Shown piece by piece: positions 43,960 through 55,793 of a DNA stretch of 64,000 nt; positions within the stretch are counted from its first letter, which is position 1, and the number at the start of each line of letters is the position of its first letter. The position numbers and the translations under genes are program-made. The stretch spans positions 13,232,427-13,296,426 of the forward strand of contig OX442315.1 of the NCBI GenBank assembly GCA_949358305.1. Direction: 5' to 3'. Source of the stretch: Strigamia acuminata (Eukaryota > Arthropoda > Chilopoda > Geophilomorpha > Linotaeniidae). Below the pieces are notes generated by a model. The model was not told the origin of the DNA and did not search any database. It saw only the letters and a list, made by a program, of their open reading frames with translations.

Positions 43960-44345
43960 AATGGAAATACTGATGACCTACTTTTTGCTGAATTGGTGCT
44001 CACAATTATTGTCCATAATAAAAAAGAGATAACAGCAGTTTGCTTAGTGAGCATTGTTGATGGTTTTAAATTTGCTGCCTGTTGTCATAGACAGAAAAGC
44101 GAATAATTTAAGTCTATTCCTTTAAAAGAAATTGGCTGATTTAATGTAAGGTATACATACACCAACCAACTTTTTAAAATATTGATGTGGTTAGAGTCTT
44201 AGCATGTCTGTTTACCTGTCACGATCACACATGCACCTTTATGTTTGTATTACACATATGTGATGCTTGTTTGCTGTCACGAGGTATTTGTTTTTGTTTT
44301 TCTTGCTGCACATTATCTAATCAAGTCGCTTGATCATATGACATT
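43960..44345. repeat. Interspersed repeat family R2, copy
   Basis: Shares GAGCATTGTTGATGGTTTT, AGCTGATTTAATG-like and GATATTGATGTGG blocks with 45570-45860 and 25968-26480. A plus-strand 98-codon ORF (43810-44106) crosses it but has no family resemblance, and the frame is not kept in the other copies. Confidence 0.6.
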
Positions 44346-44515
44346 TATCTGCCAAAAAATTCATTTTATAAAACATTCCTACCGATAACTTAGCTTACTG
44401 TACTGGAAGATGAAGAAAGGAGAAATTCGAAGACAGTGTTTGTGTGACTGTATTATTTTCATATTTAACCTTTCTATTTCAATCCCAAGACAACATTAAT
44501 TATTACTTTAAGATT

Positions 44516-44770
44516 CTAAGCTTTATTTAACCAATTTGACCGTGAATATTTTCGGATTACTGCAATTGTTATCAGAATAATATTTTTTACAATATTTTTA
44601 CAAGCACTATCAGTGCAATTCCAATTCCCAACTCGGCCGAACAAAGTGCATCGAAAGCGGCTGGCGTGCAGCCCATTTACATACACTCTTCCTCCTCCAA
44701 ACATATTGCATTTGCCGGACCAGACATTCCTTGGTCCGAGACAAATTTCTGAGACCCATCCCATGTTTGG
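44516..44770 (-). other. Possible Cys-rich coding exon
   Basis: The reverse strand is open over about 85 codons with a Cys pattern C-C-C-C-C-C-C (CILCNPN, ICLGP, GKCNM, RCTLF, NCTDSACKN) ending in LNKA and a stop. A candidate acceptor (ATTCAG) lies just upstream near 44793, and a strong donor GTAAGTTCC lies at about 44823. That implies a 30-40-bp intron, but the upstream frame does not join cleanly. It resembles a small secreted Cys-rich domain. I do not recognise the family, and it could be chance. Confidence 0.3.
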
Positions 44771-44829
44771 ATTACACAGAATACACTGAATCTATAAATT
44801 TTCAAATTTATTCATGGAACTTACGTTTG

Positions 44830-46243
44830 GTGGTCAGAAATGACAAAAACACGGAACGAGGAGTAGAATTCAACCAACTTGCTTGAGCAACAAAAATTTA
44901 TTATTTCTAGTTTATTTCGCGCAAACTTGTATAATTGATAAACATTGATTTCTCAATTTTTCCCCACAACTTTGAGTTTAATTGAATTTAATAAAAAAAA
45001 ATTGTGTTAGTTTAATTTCCAATTTCTAAGCAGAATTGATTCTGGCTTTAGTTTTTATATTTATATCTTAATTTAATTTATTAAAAATGTATTTGCAAGA
45101 TCAATTTCTACTTTGAAAGCAGAATTGATTATTTCTTTAAGCTTCGTATTTATTCCTCCGGTTAAACTTCTTTAAAAACTATTTGTTAGATTATATAATT
45201 TCCTCAATTGGAATTGATTCTCCTTTATGTAAGAGCCTATTACAGGCTAACAAGCGCACATTCCATTTTCTTTGCTTTATAAAGTTTTGCTTACAAAAAT
45301 AATTTCCACTGCTAAGTTATCGATAAGAATGTTTTATAAAGTGAATTGAAATGTGCCTTGCAGGAGTACATACTAAAGTCTCCAGTAGACGCATGGAATC
45401 TTTTGGCGTATGTGTGTACATGTATATTGCATGTGTGGTTTCTACTGCCCTCAAATGTTAGTAAAATGTAGAAGTTCTAATAGAATACAAATTGCCAAAC
45501 TTTGGATACAAACAATACAAACCATAACTAACTCACTACAAAATTTTCAGCCATGGCTGCAACAATTTCCTGTCAAGCAATAATAATAAAAAAGAGATAA
45601 CAGCAGTTTGCTTAGTGAGCATTGTTGATGGTTTTTAATTTGCTGCCTATTGGCATGGAGAGTTAAACGAAGTCTATTCCTTAAAAAAAAACTAGCTGAT
45701 TTAATGGACGGTCATACATACACCAACCAACTTTTTATGATATTGATGTGGGCCGAGCCTTAGGATGTCTGTTGATCTGACACGGTCACACATGCACCCT
45801 TATGTTTGCATTACAGGTATAACATGTGATGCCTGTTTGCTGATAAAACAAATATCTAATGTTTGCACGTAGAGAATTGCATTTAGCTGTCAAAATATTC
45901 GATCAGTAACGTTCGACTGCCAAGGCCAGACCGCTTATTTACAAACTGCAGGTGCTTTAGGAAACTCTTTGAGGATTTTGTGGCCAGGAATGACTAATGC
46001 ATCAATAGTTCGAACAGCGTTGAAATTTTGAATTTATCGTCTGTGTGGGTGTTAGTTTGAATTGTTTCGCTTTGTTTTGCTTTGTAGGACCCAGTTAGGG
46101 TGAGGTAAGGTGAGGTGAGCGTATTCTGAGCAGGGAATTTACCATTTTGCATTAACAAAAACAAATAAATAAATAACTAAAATAAAATAAATAAAATAAA
46201 ATATAAAAAAAGTATAACTAAAAGTCATGTGATACAAAAAATA
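44830..46243. other. Intergenic, repeats only
   Basis: AT-rich sequence containing another R2 copy at 45570-45860 and a short GGTGAGGTAAGGTGAGG run near 46100. No gene recognised. Confidence 0.5.
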
Positions 46244-46348
46244 ATCACTTGGACCTGGTGTGGGTCCTCAATAATAATTATTGGAACAATCACTTCAGCA
46301 CCTTCAGCGTGTCATTTATGAAACCCCTTATTAGATCGACTAATTTGG

Positions 46349-46432
46349 CCAAAACAATCTTTTCCAAAAACAAAAAATTAGAAAATGCATCTTGGGATAC
46401 TTCCTTCAATTTGTCATTGGTGATTGTAAACT
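46349..46432 (-). pseudogene. LRR-C, 3' part of interrupted exon 3
   Basis: The reverse strand continues an LRR exon from the other side of the retroelement: TITNDKLKEVSQDAFSNFLF, matching RITNDKLTEVPQEALPNLPL of LRR-B. It runs to LAK (DIDLAK in LRR-A and LRR-B), after which similarity ends (IRGFINDT and a stop). The gene is therefore broken twice: by the insertion and by loss of its C-terminal exons. Confidence 0.75.
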
Positions 46433-48022
46433 TGTGACGATTACCTTCTGGAGATAGCAATTGCTAAACTAAAGTGTGAACTATCTGTGTGAAAGTGTAA
46501 AATATGCAAACCTGATGTTTTCTCAAAACATATAACATTTATTCCGGTTTGAAACTTATATAAATATTATGCCTACAAGTGGCTAAAATGACGATAAGTT
46601 AAACTATACAGTTATTTGGCAAAAGCCCTGAAATAATATCATTTGAAGGCTTCAGTCATGTAATAAGAATTTGTAACGGTCTTATTGCTGTGACGTAAAA
46701 GATGTCATCTATGAATGGCTTTGGCTTCCAAATGGTCCTGGATCGGTTCTAAAATGGTGTGTAATGGTTAGGCTTGGGTGTGTTATATCCGAGAGGTGCG
46801 GTTGACTTTTTCTGTATCGTCACACACATCGCATCGCAGATAATTATTGTAATCAATAATTACCGCGAGATGTAACAATGTGAGAATAAATAGTCATATT
46901 AATTCTATGGAATTAATCATGATATTTTAGAGTCACAAACTTAACTAAAACTATGAAAATAAGTAAAATATATTAAAATAGCGCCGAGCTATTTTTGCCC
47001 CGAGTGCAATCAACATCTAAGCTAGACTTAAATGTTCCGTCAAACCAATAACGAATTGAATCGAAATATCTCGCAGGAAAGGTTATCCATCGCCGGGAAA
47101 TTACTCCACTCGGTCCTGGCTGGCGGGAGAGTAACCGGGAAATTACTCCGCGTCGATTACTCTGATAATGTGTCTGTGGAATATTAAATACTCCACTCTA
47201 GATTCTACATTACCAATGCGTCTGTGAATTTTACTCCACTCTAGATTCTGCACTCTACAACGGAATGTTGGCATGAAGCTGGAGGGAGTGCGTCTGTGGG
47301 TTGTACCCCACTCTAGATACTACACTTAAATGTGTCTGTGAATTACTCACTCTAGTTACGACATTTCTACAACGGAATGTTGGCATGAAGAGGCGGGCAG
47401 TGTGTCTGTGAGTCTTCTACCCACTCTAGATACTTACACTAAATACAAAGTATTTCTACAACGGATTGTCGGAACGCAGAGAAGTATAATATGTGCTCAA
47501 GTAATATCAGTATCAAACAAAACAAGAACAAGAGCGAGTTATATCCGTTTTGCAGGGGGATATATACTCGGTGAGGAGAATAGCTGTTCAGTGATCCAAT
47601 GGGATCACTGGGCAGTCAAATCCATCCAATCCTAGATCACAGGAAGTGGATACTCAGGACATAGTCTTCTACTAGGTCCACTACAGGAACTGGATACGCA
47701 GGACACACTTTGGATTAAGTCCCTTTGACTATAATCCGAAAGGAGTCCAACTCACAGTGGGTGATGAAGGGTGACTTCACCAGGTGTAAAGTTTGCACAT
47801 AATTCAATAGAATTATGTGACAAATAAATCAACTAGTTTTTAAACATCCAAAAGTATTTAAAAGTGTCTACAGTTGCAGTGGAATAAAATATAAATAGTA
47901 ATTTATATTTTATTCACTCAAAAATTGTCGAAATTTGAATTTACCGCTAAAACGCATCAGCGCCATCTATTGGTGAAATAATCGTCCTATACTAACAAGT
48001 GTATGACAGTGTAACCGTCACA
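46433..48022 (-). mobile_element. 3' LTR of the gypsy-type element
   Basis: 1,590 bp, TGTGACGG...ATCGTCACA when read in element orientation. Contains TATA-like GAGTATATATCC near 47560, the shared block ATAGATGGCGCT, and repeated TCTAGAGTGGAG / CCAACATTCCGTTGTAGA motifs that also occur in the solo LTR at 33775. The 77-codon plus-strand ORF is repeated in the other LTR and is not a gene. Confidence 0.92.
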
Positions 48023-48035
48023 AGTCCCCCTTAAA
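48023..48035 (-). other. Polypurine tract
   Basis: Reads TTTAAGGGGGACT in element orientation, directly before the 3' LTR, where plus-strand DNA synthesis is primed. The region 48036-48679 between it and ORF3 is non-coding and AT-rich. Confidence 0.75.
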
Positions 48036-48679
48036 TATATGTTAATACCTGTATTAACATACTATTTATTCCGAATATCTTGAGGATCAAGACCACACTG
48101 TCATCTATGGAACTGGAGCTGTAATCCTTGGTAAGTAAAAACCTTTATTTTATATCTTAATAGTATAAATAAAGAGTATTTCTTAATCAAATGCTTCAAA
48201 AAATATTTATTAGGGTTATAAAACTTTCAATTATCAATAATAACTTCCATCTCTCTTTACAGGTGGACTTACAACTGTATCAAGAAAAGGCGATAACTTA
48301 AACTAACATCAAACTCTTGTACCAAACAAATGATTAATAAAATTTAACAATTATTTTCACAAAACTTAATTTCTCACTGGAAATGTAATGATTTGCAAAA
48401 TAACACTTTACACGTTAAAATTCAAGTATTAAAATTAGTATTCATTTAAACAAACTCACATTGACTCGTAATCAAATTTTAACAAAATTGTTAATTTAAA
48501 TATTAAAGATCTTTGAAGTATTCACAAAAACGGCATAAAATACACCTGAACCTGACTAAATCTTTGTTTCATCTCGGGTCAAGAAATGGAGATGGAGAAA
48601 CTGGACTCGTTACTTCTGGTCTTGCCTTAAAAAGGAAGATATCGGGAAAGTAACGGATCCCGACATCGTTGACGCTTTT

Positions 48680-50197
48680 TTAGTCCAACTCTTCATCCTC
48701 AATGAATCCTTCCAGGGGATCAGGTCCTCCTAACGGAATGGTGTTGGCGCTGGTTGGCTCGGAGAAAACCAAGTGATGGTCGGGTAAGCCAGAGTGCCAT
48801 CCCTCACGAATCAACGGGTGTGCTGCTGCTGAGACCTGTTGCAAAATCTTACACCAAATAAAAGAGCGAGTTTGGAAAGATTCCGGCCGGGATGGATGGA
48901 AAATCCATTGGATCACGGCCAGTGGGACGCTTAAATCTGGAATTCGGTCGTTTGAAATCGACACGCTAATACGCTTAGCTGCTTCCAGCAAAATTGGGAA
49001 ATAATGTTCCACTTCTGCCTTTGTTTGTTCCGTGAGTGACATGTCTGGTCTCGGCATATATGGGTGGACCAGTAAAATAACCGGCTCAGCAGCGTTGTTT
49101 ACTTCTGGGAGCGGAATAGTCGCTACAATCATGTTGTTAGCCGATGTTCCCTCTGGAGAAGCGGCGGCTTGCGGACCAGAATCGGATGCAACCAGCGGAG
49201 AATCAGACGCAGTAACTGACGTTGGAAGGTTTTCCGCCGAGACAACTGGAGTTCCCTCAATCGCAGGGGTGGGAGTTTCCGGTTCGCGTTGTGGCTCCGT
49301 AAATCCTCCTCGTGGAGTCGAGGTGCTGGACATTTGTGCCGGGTCTACATAAATAGCCTGCTCCGGGCCCTGGTGGATGAGGCCACATTCGCGACACATC
49401 GCCCAATTGCGTGCTGTCGGCGTACTTAGCCCCTTGACGATAAATGGAAGAATTTCTTCATTCCACATGCTGGATATGGCAACGCGCTTACCACCGTGAC
49501 AGTTCACGCAGACTACGGCGTGAATGCCGGATAACAAGGACGACAACCATCCGCATCCTGCGCACAATGGGCAGAACATCAGTTTCGACTTTGGCATGAT
49601 GTTAGTCCCCAAAGCGGCAGCTTCCATATCTCGGAATACGTGTTCTCTTCGCTGCTTCCGGTAACTTGGCAAATTTAGCTCCGATATCGAGCGAGCCTGC
49701 GATGTTGGGCGGGTCAGCGCTTCGGATGAAGATGCCAACGTGGACTTGGTGGGTCCTTTGGTTTTGCCAGTCTTGCCTCGACTAGCGGTATCACGCGGAT
49801 TTCGTGGTCGGGCAAACTGCCTGCTGGTAGCTGGAGGCGGGGCTTCTTCAACCGATTCTTCTTCTTGTGAGAAGTCATCATGGCGTCGCCTCCTTGAAGC
49901 AGAACGGGAGTATTGTGACGAGTCGTCAGAAAAATCCCAATTCGGAGTCTCGTGGGGCGCATCATAGGTTACGACACGCTGATTAGATTGACGGCCTCGG
50001 GAAGGACGCGAGTCGTTCGGACTAACGCCCATGGCGGTCCGAATTCGGGGCGGTACGAGATCCGGGTTATCACGGGCCCAGTTGGCGACGAGCTCGGGGT
50101 CAGAGGAGGGATTGACAAAGCGATAATCCGTCTCTTCCGATTCTTCTGGATCCCAGTGTACGTATTGTCGCTTGTTAGCGCGACCTCGGCGACTCAT
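48680..50197 (-). CDS. ORF3 of the gypsy-type element, 505 residues, unknown function
   Basis: Third ORF, downstream of pol, in the place where errantiviruses carry env. I see no signal peptide, no transmembrane segment and no furin-type or fusion region, so it is not an evident envelope protein. N-terminal 190 residues are Arg/Ser-rich and disordered (MSRRGRANKRQY, SRSASRRRRHDD). A middle region has CPLCAGCG ... VVCVNCHGG and then MCRECG, a possible zinc ribbon at about 205-275. A Ser/Thr/Pro/Glu-rich linker follows, then a more ordered C-terminal domain (about 370-490, with IQWIFHPSRPESFQ and FIWCKILQQVSAAAHPLIRE). It may be nucleic-acid binding or Gag-like. It has its own ATG 1.3 kb after pol and would need a spliced or internal transcript. 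No homologue recognised. Confidence 0.85.
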   Translation of the reverse strand: MSRRGRANKRQYVHWDPEESEETDYRFVNPSSDPELVANWARDNPDLVPPRIRTAMGVSPNDSRPSRGRQSNQRVVTYDAPHETPNWDFSDDSSQYSRSASRRRRHDDFSQEEESVEEAPPPATSRQFARPRNPRDTASRGKTGKTKGPTKSTLASSSEALTRPTSQARSISELNLPSYRKQRREHVFRDMEAAALGTNIMPKSKLMFCPLCAGCGWLSSLLSGIHAVVCVNCHGGKRVAISSMWNEEILPFIVKGLSTPTARNWAMCRECGLIHQGPEQAIYVDPAQMSSTSTPRGGFTEPQREPETPTPAIEGTPVVSAENLPTSVTASDSPLVASDSGPQAAASPEGTSANNMIVATIPLPEVNNAAEPVILLVHPYMPRPDMSLTEQTKAEVEHYFPILLEAAKRISVSISNDRIPDLSVPLAVIQWIFHPSRPESFQTRSFIWCKILQQVSAAAHPLIREGWHSGLPDHHLVFSEPTSANTIPLGGPDPLEGFIEDEELD

Positions 50198-51506
50198 TGT
50201 GTCTTCAAAAGAAATAAATTTTATTTGAGAACATGAATCAACCGTCGGAAATTAATTTAATTTCAAATTAAATTAATTGTCGACCAACAACTGGACTAAT
50301 TCCATAATTAATTCTTAAGTTCCTTTTGTTAGAGTGTTTCCTTCGTTTGTCGAATAATTATTAAAATTAATAATTATTCTCGACTTGGTATATAATTTCA
50401 TTTTATCGTTTAAAACAATATCGCTGATAAAATATTCAAATTAGTGTTTATTTAATGAAATAAACCTAATTTTCGTATCTACACGACATAATAACTAAAA
50501 AACATATAAAAATATATAAAAAAAATATTTTTGTAAGTGTTTTTTAGCATCCGACAATAGTCATTTTACATGGTTTTAATTGTACGAATACTCCCACAAT
50601 TCGTCCGAGTAAAAATCTATCACCGACATCTGGTGGCGTTTGTTAGTATCATACACGTGACTTGTTAACACATGTATGCTCACCAATTTCAAAGGAATTT
50701 AAGCGATAATTTTATCTTTCATAAAATGAACACTTACTAACTAGGTGCAGTCCTAAAAGGGTGTATTTGGCTAGTTTAATGTCTAGCTTCACGTATTTGC
50801 GAGGGCTGCTCGGTTCCGGCGATGTCGGCCGATAAAAACGTTGTGCGGCGCGTGCGAACTCTAAGTCTGCCGTAATGGACGCTTAACCAAAATAAATGTC
50901 GTCAATTAATGTCAAAATATTATTAATTTTGACAAAATATTGCTTAAATATTTACCGGGAATTCACTTAGTGGGTTCGTGAAAGGCTTACTCGCAATTCT
51001 GCCACGAAATGGTTTCGATAATCAGCGTTGTGTCGATAATTTCTGAATTTGAACTGATATTCGTCAAATGAAAAAATCAGTAAAATAAACGATAAGTGTT
51101 CAAAATCATCTAGATTTTAACTCACTAAATTTCAGCGAAAATCCGTTAAAGCGTCGAAGAGTCGAGAATAATCCTTGATTTCAGTCCAGTACAAAACTTG
51201 GCGAACAAGTGAGTGATAATCTCAAACCAGGGGTTAAGGGGAGTTTCGAGGAGTAATTTGATTGGTTTGTAATTACTCATCTCGAAGTTTCTATTAACCC
51301 AAAGGGGGAAACACAGTTTCAAGTAAATGTTTACACGTAGATTAATTTAAATACAATCGGCCGTGTAAAAAATAACTCAAACATTTGTTAGATTTTATTC
51401 ACACCCAAAAAAAAATGTTTTTTAATTACTAAAATTTAACAATGCTTCGTGAATATGATTGGAAATATTTATTTTAAAATAAAATATTTTCAATATATTG
51501 TGTTTT
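50198..51506 (-). other. Spacer between pol and ORF3
   Basis: 1.3 kb without a usable ORF. It contains ATAATTATT-type inverted blocks near 50340-50380 and a pair TTACTCCTCGAAACTCCCCT / ACTTCGAGATGAGTAATTAC around 51240-51290. It probably holds leader or splice-acceptor sequence for ORF3 expression. No specific signal can be assigned. Confidence 0.5.
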
Positions 51507-54500
51507 TTAACCCAACTTGACTTGTTTTAAACAATTTATGAGTTGTACAAAATCGGTCACGTATTTTGTGTTCGGCTTGGGTCTACGTTTAGACTGTCGA
51601 ACGGGAGATGGAAATCTTTTCCTCTTTTTAGATGGATTTTGAGGAGTTTCGTCCTCTTTAGAAGAAATCTGAGAAGTTTCCTCCTCTTTCTCTTCAACTA
51701 AATCCTCTGTTTCCATGGACACAGTTTCATTTATTAATTCTGAAGAATTATTAACCTGACCTGCCATCCAATCTGGAGTCGGGTGTGACTCGTTGGTACC
51801 GACTTTCTGATCTAATGTCCATTCCTCAATCGGGTAACTGGGGATATAAGGCATTAAATCCTGTATGTTGATCGCTTTTGCTTTTGAATTGTCGGAGAGC
51901 TTCCGTAGCGTGTAGGAACCTCCGCCGAGAACAGCCGTAATTTCCCAAGGTCCATCACGTTTCTCAGCGAATCCTGCCGAAATCCCTTTATCTTTATTTG
52001 ATAAAATATGTGTGGCTTTCCACACGAGATCTCCTTTGGCAAATTGACAAATATAATATTTGTCTTTATGTAGTCGATCATGCTTTTCGTAATTCGATTG
52101 AATTTTCCGATGCATTTCGCTGTGTGCACGTCTAATTACGTCTAAAATACTATAGACATAAGCTTCGGGATTCTCTTTGTCGAATTTGATGGCGTGTTTA
52201 GTAATACGCGGGTCAAATGGCAAAGGAACGATTCTTCCTGTATTAAGAATCATCGGAGAACAATTTGTTGCCTCGGACTTAGCGGTGCGCATCGCAAAGG
52301 CAAAAGAATTTAAATATTTTGGCCAGTGAGAGTGAATGTCCGAGTATAAAGCTAACATCATTTTTAAAGTCCTGTTAGCCCGCTCTGTAATATTAGCGGC
52401 AGCGTGATATGGGCTAATGTGAGCAATATCTACGTGATTTTTTCGACAAAAATCATTGAATATTGTCGACACGAATTGTTTGCCGTTGTCGGAGATTATC
52501 TTTTTTGGATATCCCCAACGGTGGAAAACTTCGCTCATTTTATTAACGATGCATTCACTTGATGCAGTCGCTAGTGGGAAGACTTCAATCCATTTTGTAC
52601 AATTATCAATGATTACTAAAATCCATTTTAATTGTGAACGACCGGCTGGTTTTGGTCCCATCAGGTCAATGCTTACTGTCTCCCACGGGTTGGTCATGTT
52701 GTGGGGTGTATAGCTTGCCCGATGCTTTTGGTGTTGACTAGGTTTGTATTGTTGGCAATGAGTGCAACTGCGAACGTAGTTTCGAGTGTCTTTGCTCATT
52801 CTAGACCAGAAATACATCTGTTTTGCTCTGTCTAGGGTTTTGCTCATGCCGGCATGTCCTGTAAGTGGGTGGCCATGGCATGCGAATAATGCACGTCTCA
52901 CGAGAGAGCGTGGAATTACCGCCTTAAACCCGTTGCCGGAGTCGTTTAACTCTTCCTCATCGGTCGGAGCAAAATAAATTAGCATAACACCTTTATTTTC
53001 TTCCGGTTCGTCGAGAGTGTAGCCACGAATCGCGTTTAACCAATGTTTATCCGTGACACGATTTTTTAATTTTTCGTCTCCTTTTAGGTAAACAAGGATT
53101 TTACTACATGCTGGATCTTTAAGTTGCGCTTCGATAATTTCGTCTCGCGTCGGCGGAACTATTTTTAGGATATCTGTTAGCGCAGTGTGTACATTTTCGT
53201 GATTACAATTGTGGACATCTATATGTCTGCAATTTTCTCTCGTACATCCTTCTTCCTCCCCCTTTTCTCCAGAATCATGAAATCTCACCGGATTATATGA
53301 TTCTGAGAAAAAGTCTAAACTAAGGCCAACATTTGTAAGAAAATGTTTGCGCTCAGTTTCCGTCACTTGTAAAGATGCACACCTGTTTCCATTCCAAGTT
53401 GGATAGAAATGAGTAATTTCCTCCGGTTCGATATAATCATAATCCGGAGTGTCTAGTGCAGACAGTGGAGCGCGTGATAACGCGTCCGCTACTTGGTTCA
53501 TTGCGCCGCGTCTAAAAATAATTTTAAACGCGCCACATTGTATTTTGACGGCCCAACGACCAAACCTTCCCGATGGTTCCGGCGTACTCATCAACCAGCT
53601 AAGTGCCTTAGCATCGGACTCGAGAGTGAAAGTCGTGTATTCAATATATGGGCGAAATCTTTCGATTGCCCATACAACGGCCAAACACTCCAATTCCGGC
53701 GTAGAATACCTTACTTCGGCCCCGTGTAACACTCGACTGGCGTACGCGACTGCTTTCGGGACCATTATTAATTTCTGTTTCTTTTCACAGAATAATTCTA
53801 CGTCTTGACAGAGTACTGCACCTAAGCCTGAATGAGAAGCATCTGTCAAAATGACAAAAGGCTTATTCATATCTGGCATGTGGAGAAGGGCTTGGTCCTT
53901 GTCACACAAAATATCTTTGATAGTTTCGAATGCAGTTGTTTGTGGATCATCCCACACAAACTTTGCTTGATCATGCATAATATTGGTCAATGGACGAGCA
54001 ATATTTGCGATGTTAGGAATGAATTTTCGGAAAAAATTCGCAAGTCCTACAAATCTTTGAATGTCTTTAGAACAAGTCGGTTTGGGAAAATTCCTTACAG
54101 CCGAGACTTTGTCAGGGTCTGGAAGAAGAGATCCCTCCGAAATTAAATGGCCTAAAAATCGTAATGATGTTCGACCAAATTTTGACTTGTCTTTATTGAT
54201 AGTTAGATTTGCGGCATCTAACTTCTCAAGTACGTCTTTAATATGTAATAAATGATTTTCCCAAGTGTCGGAAAAAATAATTATATCGTCTAAATAAACT
54301 AGGGCATGTTTATATAGAGAGTCTCCCAATACGGTAGTCATGAGGTGTTGAAAAGAACTAGGCGCATTACAGAGACCAAATGGCAATCTCTTGAATTGAA
54401 ATTTGCCTTTTGGGGTGTAAAAAGCAGTTTTGCTCTTATCCTCCTCCTCCATTTCCATTTGATGATAACCTTTAGTTAAATCAATGGATGTAAAGTACTT

Positions 54501-55786
54501 GGCCTGATTAGTATGGTGAATTAATAGGTCAATACTTGGCATTTGAATTGCATCAACTTCTGTGATCGCATTCAACCAGCGGTAGTCGATACATAATCGA
54601 TACTTCCCGCCGGGTTTAGCCACTATGACGGGGTGACTTATATAAGGGCCAGTGGCAGGTTCGATTAACCCATCGGCCTCCAATTCCTCGACCAATTCCG
54701 TCATAATGGCCTTCTTGGCCGGATTGTACATTCTATACGGCTGGTGTTTCCAAGTAGCACCAGGTTTAAACTTGATGCTGTGCTTGGCAACCTTTGTGCA
54801 GCCCAATTGATCTCGAAATACGTTTTTTAATTGCAAAAGAACGTTTACGAGTAACTGTTTTTCTTCCGCCGAGCTGTTGCAGCCTTCGACGAGTTTTTCT
54901 GCCCAGTCAGGTGAAGTGGGAGTTCCTTCACCTTGGAGACCCAAAGTCTTAATGCTTGCTAAGCAACAGTTAAGTTCAGTGGTTTCGTACGGGGCTGTCC
55001 ATCCGGGCATGTCATCACAGGTGAACACTGCTCGTTTTGGATTTAAGTTGACTCCGGTTCTGCGCATAAAGTTGTGGCCTAAAATCAATCCACATACATT
55101 CTTGTGTAGAATTATGAAGGTTATAGGCGTAACTCTCTTTTTATCTGCCCATTTGACACAAAGACAAACTTGGCCGATAGGTCGGTGATCTATTCCGACT
55201 GCGCAGACACGCATTCCGCGGGGACATTCTTGTATGAATTCCACCGGAATTTCTGTGTTTGAAAGGAGTTGTACTCCAATAAAACATTGGGTGGCTCCAG
55301 AGTCCATTAGTGCGTTGTAATCCAAACCTCCAATTTGGATATTCATACGCGGATCATCTTTGCCACCATTAATTAATTTGCTATTGCAAAGTTTGCCAAA
55401 AAATACTTTTCGTTCTTTCTTGTTCCATTTTTCAAGTTTAAGAATTTTCCTTAACTTGAAAACTTTGGGTACAAGCGGTTTTTTTGGTGCATTCCAACTT
55501 CCACTGAAAATACTCAAATTTTCTAGTTGGTCTGTCATGACTTTTAAATTCTCATCGACACCACCAGTGGAACTACTAGCTTTCCGACAGACAGGCACTG
55601 CTTCGTAAGAAATGACCAACGATGGTGGTTTATTCTTCGAATCATCGACATAAGGTACTGTGAGATGACTAGGCTTATGTCTTAATTTAAATTCATCTTT
55701 TCGTGAAAATAAATCATTTGAAAATTCCGAGAGAGGAAACAACTCTTTAGACGGGGGTTGGGCAATTTGAACAACCCCCTGAATCA
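51507..55786 (-). CDS. pol: Pol polyprotein (protease, RT, RNase H, integrase)
   Basis: About 1,425 residues if entered by -1 frameshift at the end of gag (first pol codon CTG at 55786). There is no good ATG at the start of the frame. Domains, counted from 55742: aspartic protease LMDSGATQ near 145, with LILGHNFMRRTG downstream; reverse transcriptase about 320-560 with VYLDDIIIFS near 483; RNase H with FVILTDASHSGLG and LECLAVVWAIERF; integrase HHCC zinc finger (HPLTGHAG...CTHCQQYK) near 960-1000; and catalytic D, D, E in VSIDLMGP, IISDNGKQF and ITERANR. A charged tail (KKRKRFPSPVRQSKRRPK) follows; no chromodomain seen. All catalytic residues are present, so it should be active. Product replicates and integrates the element. 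Confidence 0.93.
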
Positions 55787-55793
55787 GTTTTTT
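55753..55793 (-). promoter_or_regulatory. -1 ribosomal frameshift signal between gag and pol
   Basis: In gag frame the codons read ACA AAA AAC TGA, giving the slippery heptamer A AAA AAC (55787-55793) immediately before the gag stop. A 7-nt spacer TGATTCA follows, then an 8-bp perfect stem GGGGGTTG / CAACCCCC (55772-55779 with 55753-55760) around an 11-nt loop. Slipping back one base places the ribosome exactly in the pol frame (CTG ATT CAG). A AAA AAC with a downstream hairpin or pseudoknot is the known retroviral arrangement. Confidence 0.88.

Noticed and set aside
43810-44106. 98-codon plus-strand ORF
   Set aside because: Overlaps repeat R2; the frame is not kept in the copies at 25968 and 45570.
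47402-47635. 77-codon ORF repeated at 59673-59906
   Set aside because: Antisense to the LTR transcript and identical only because both LTRs are identical.
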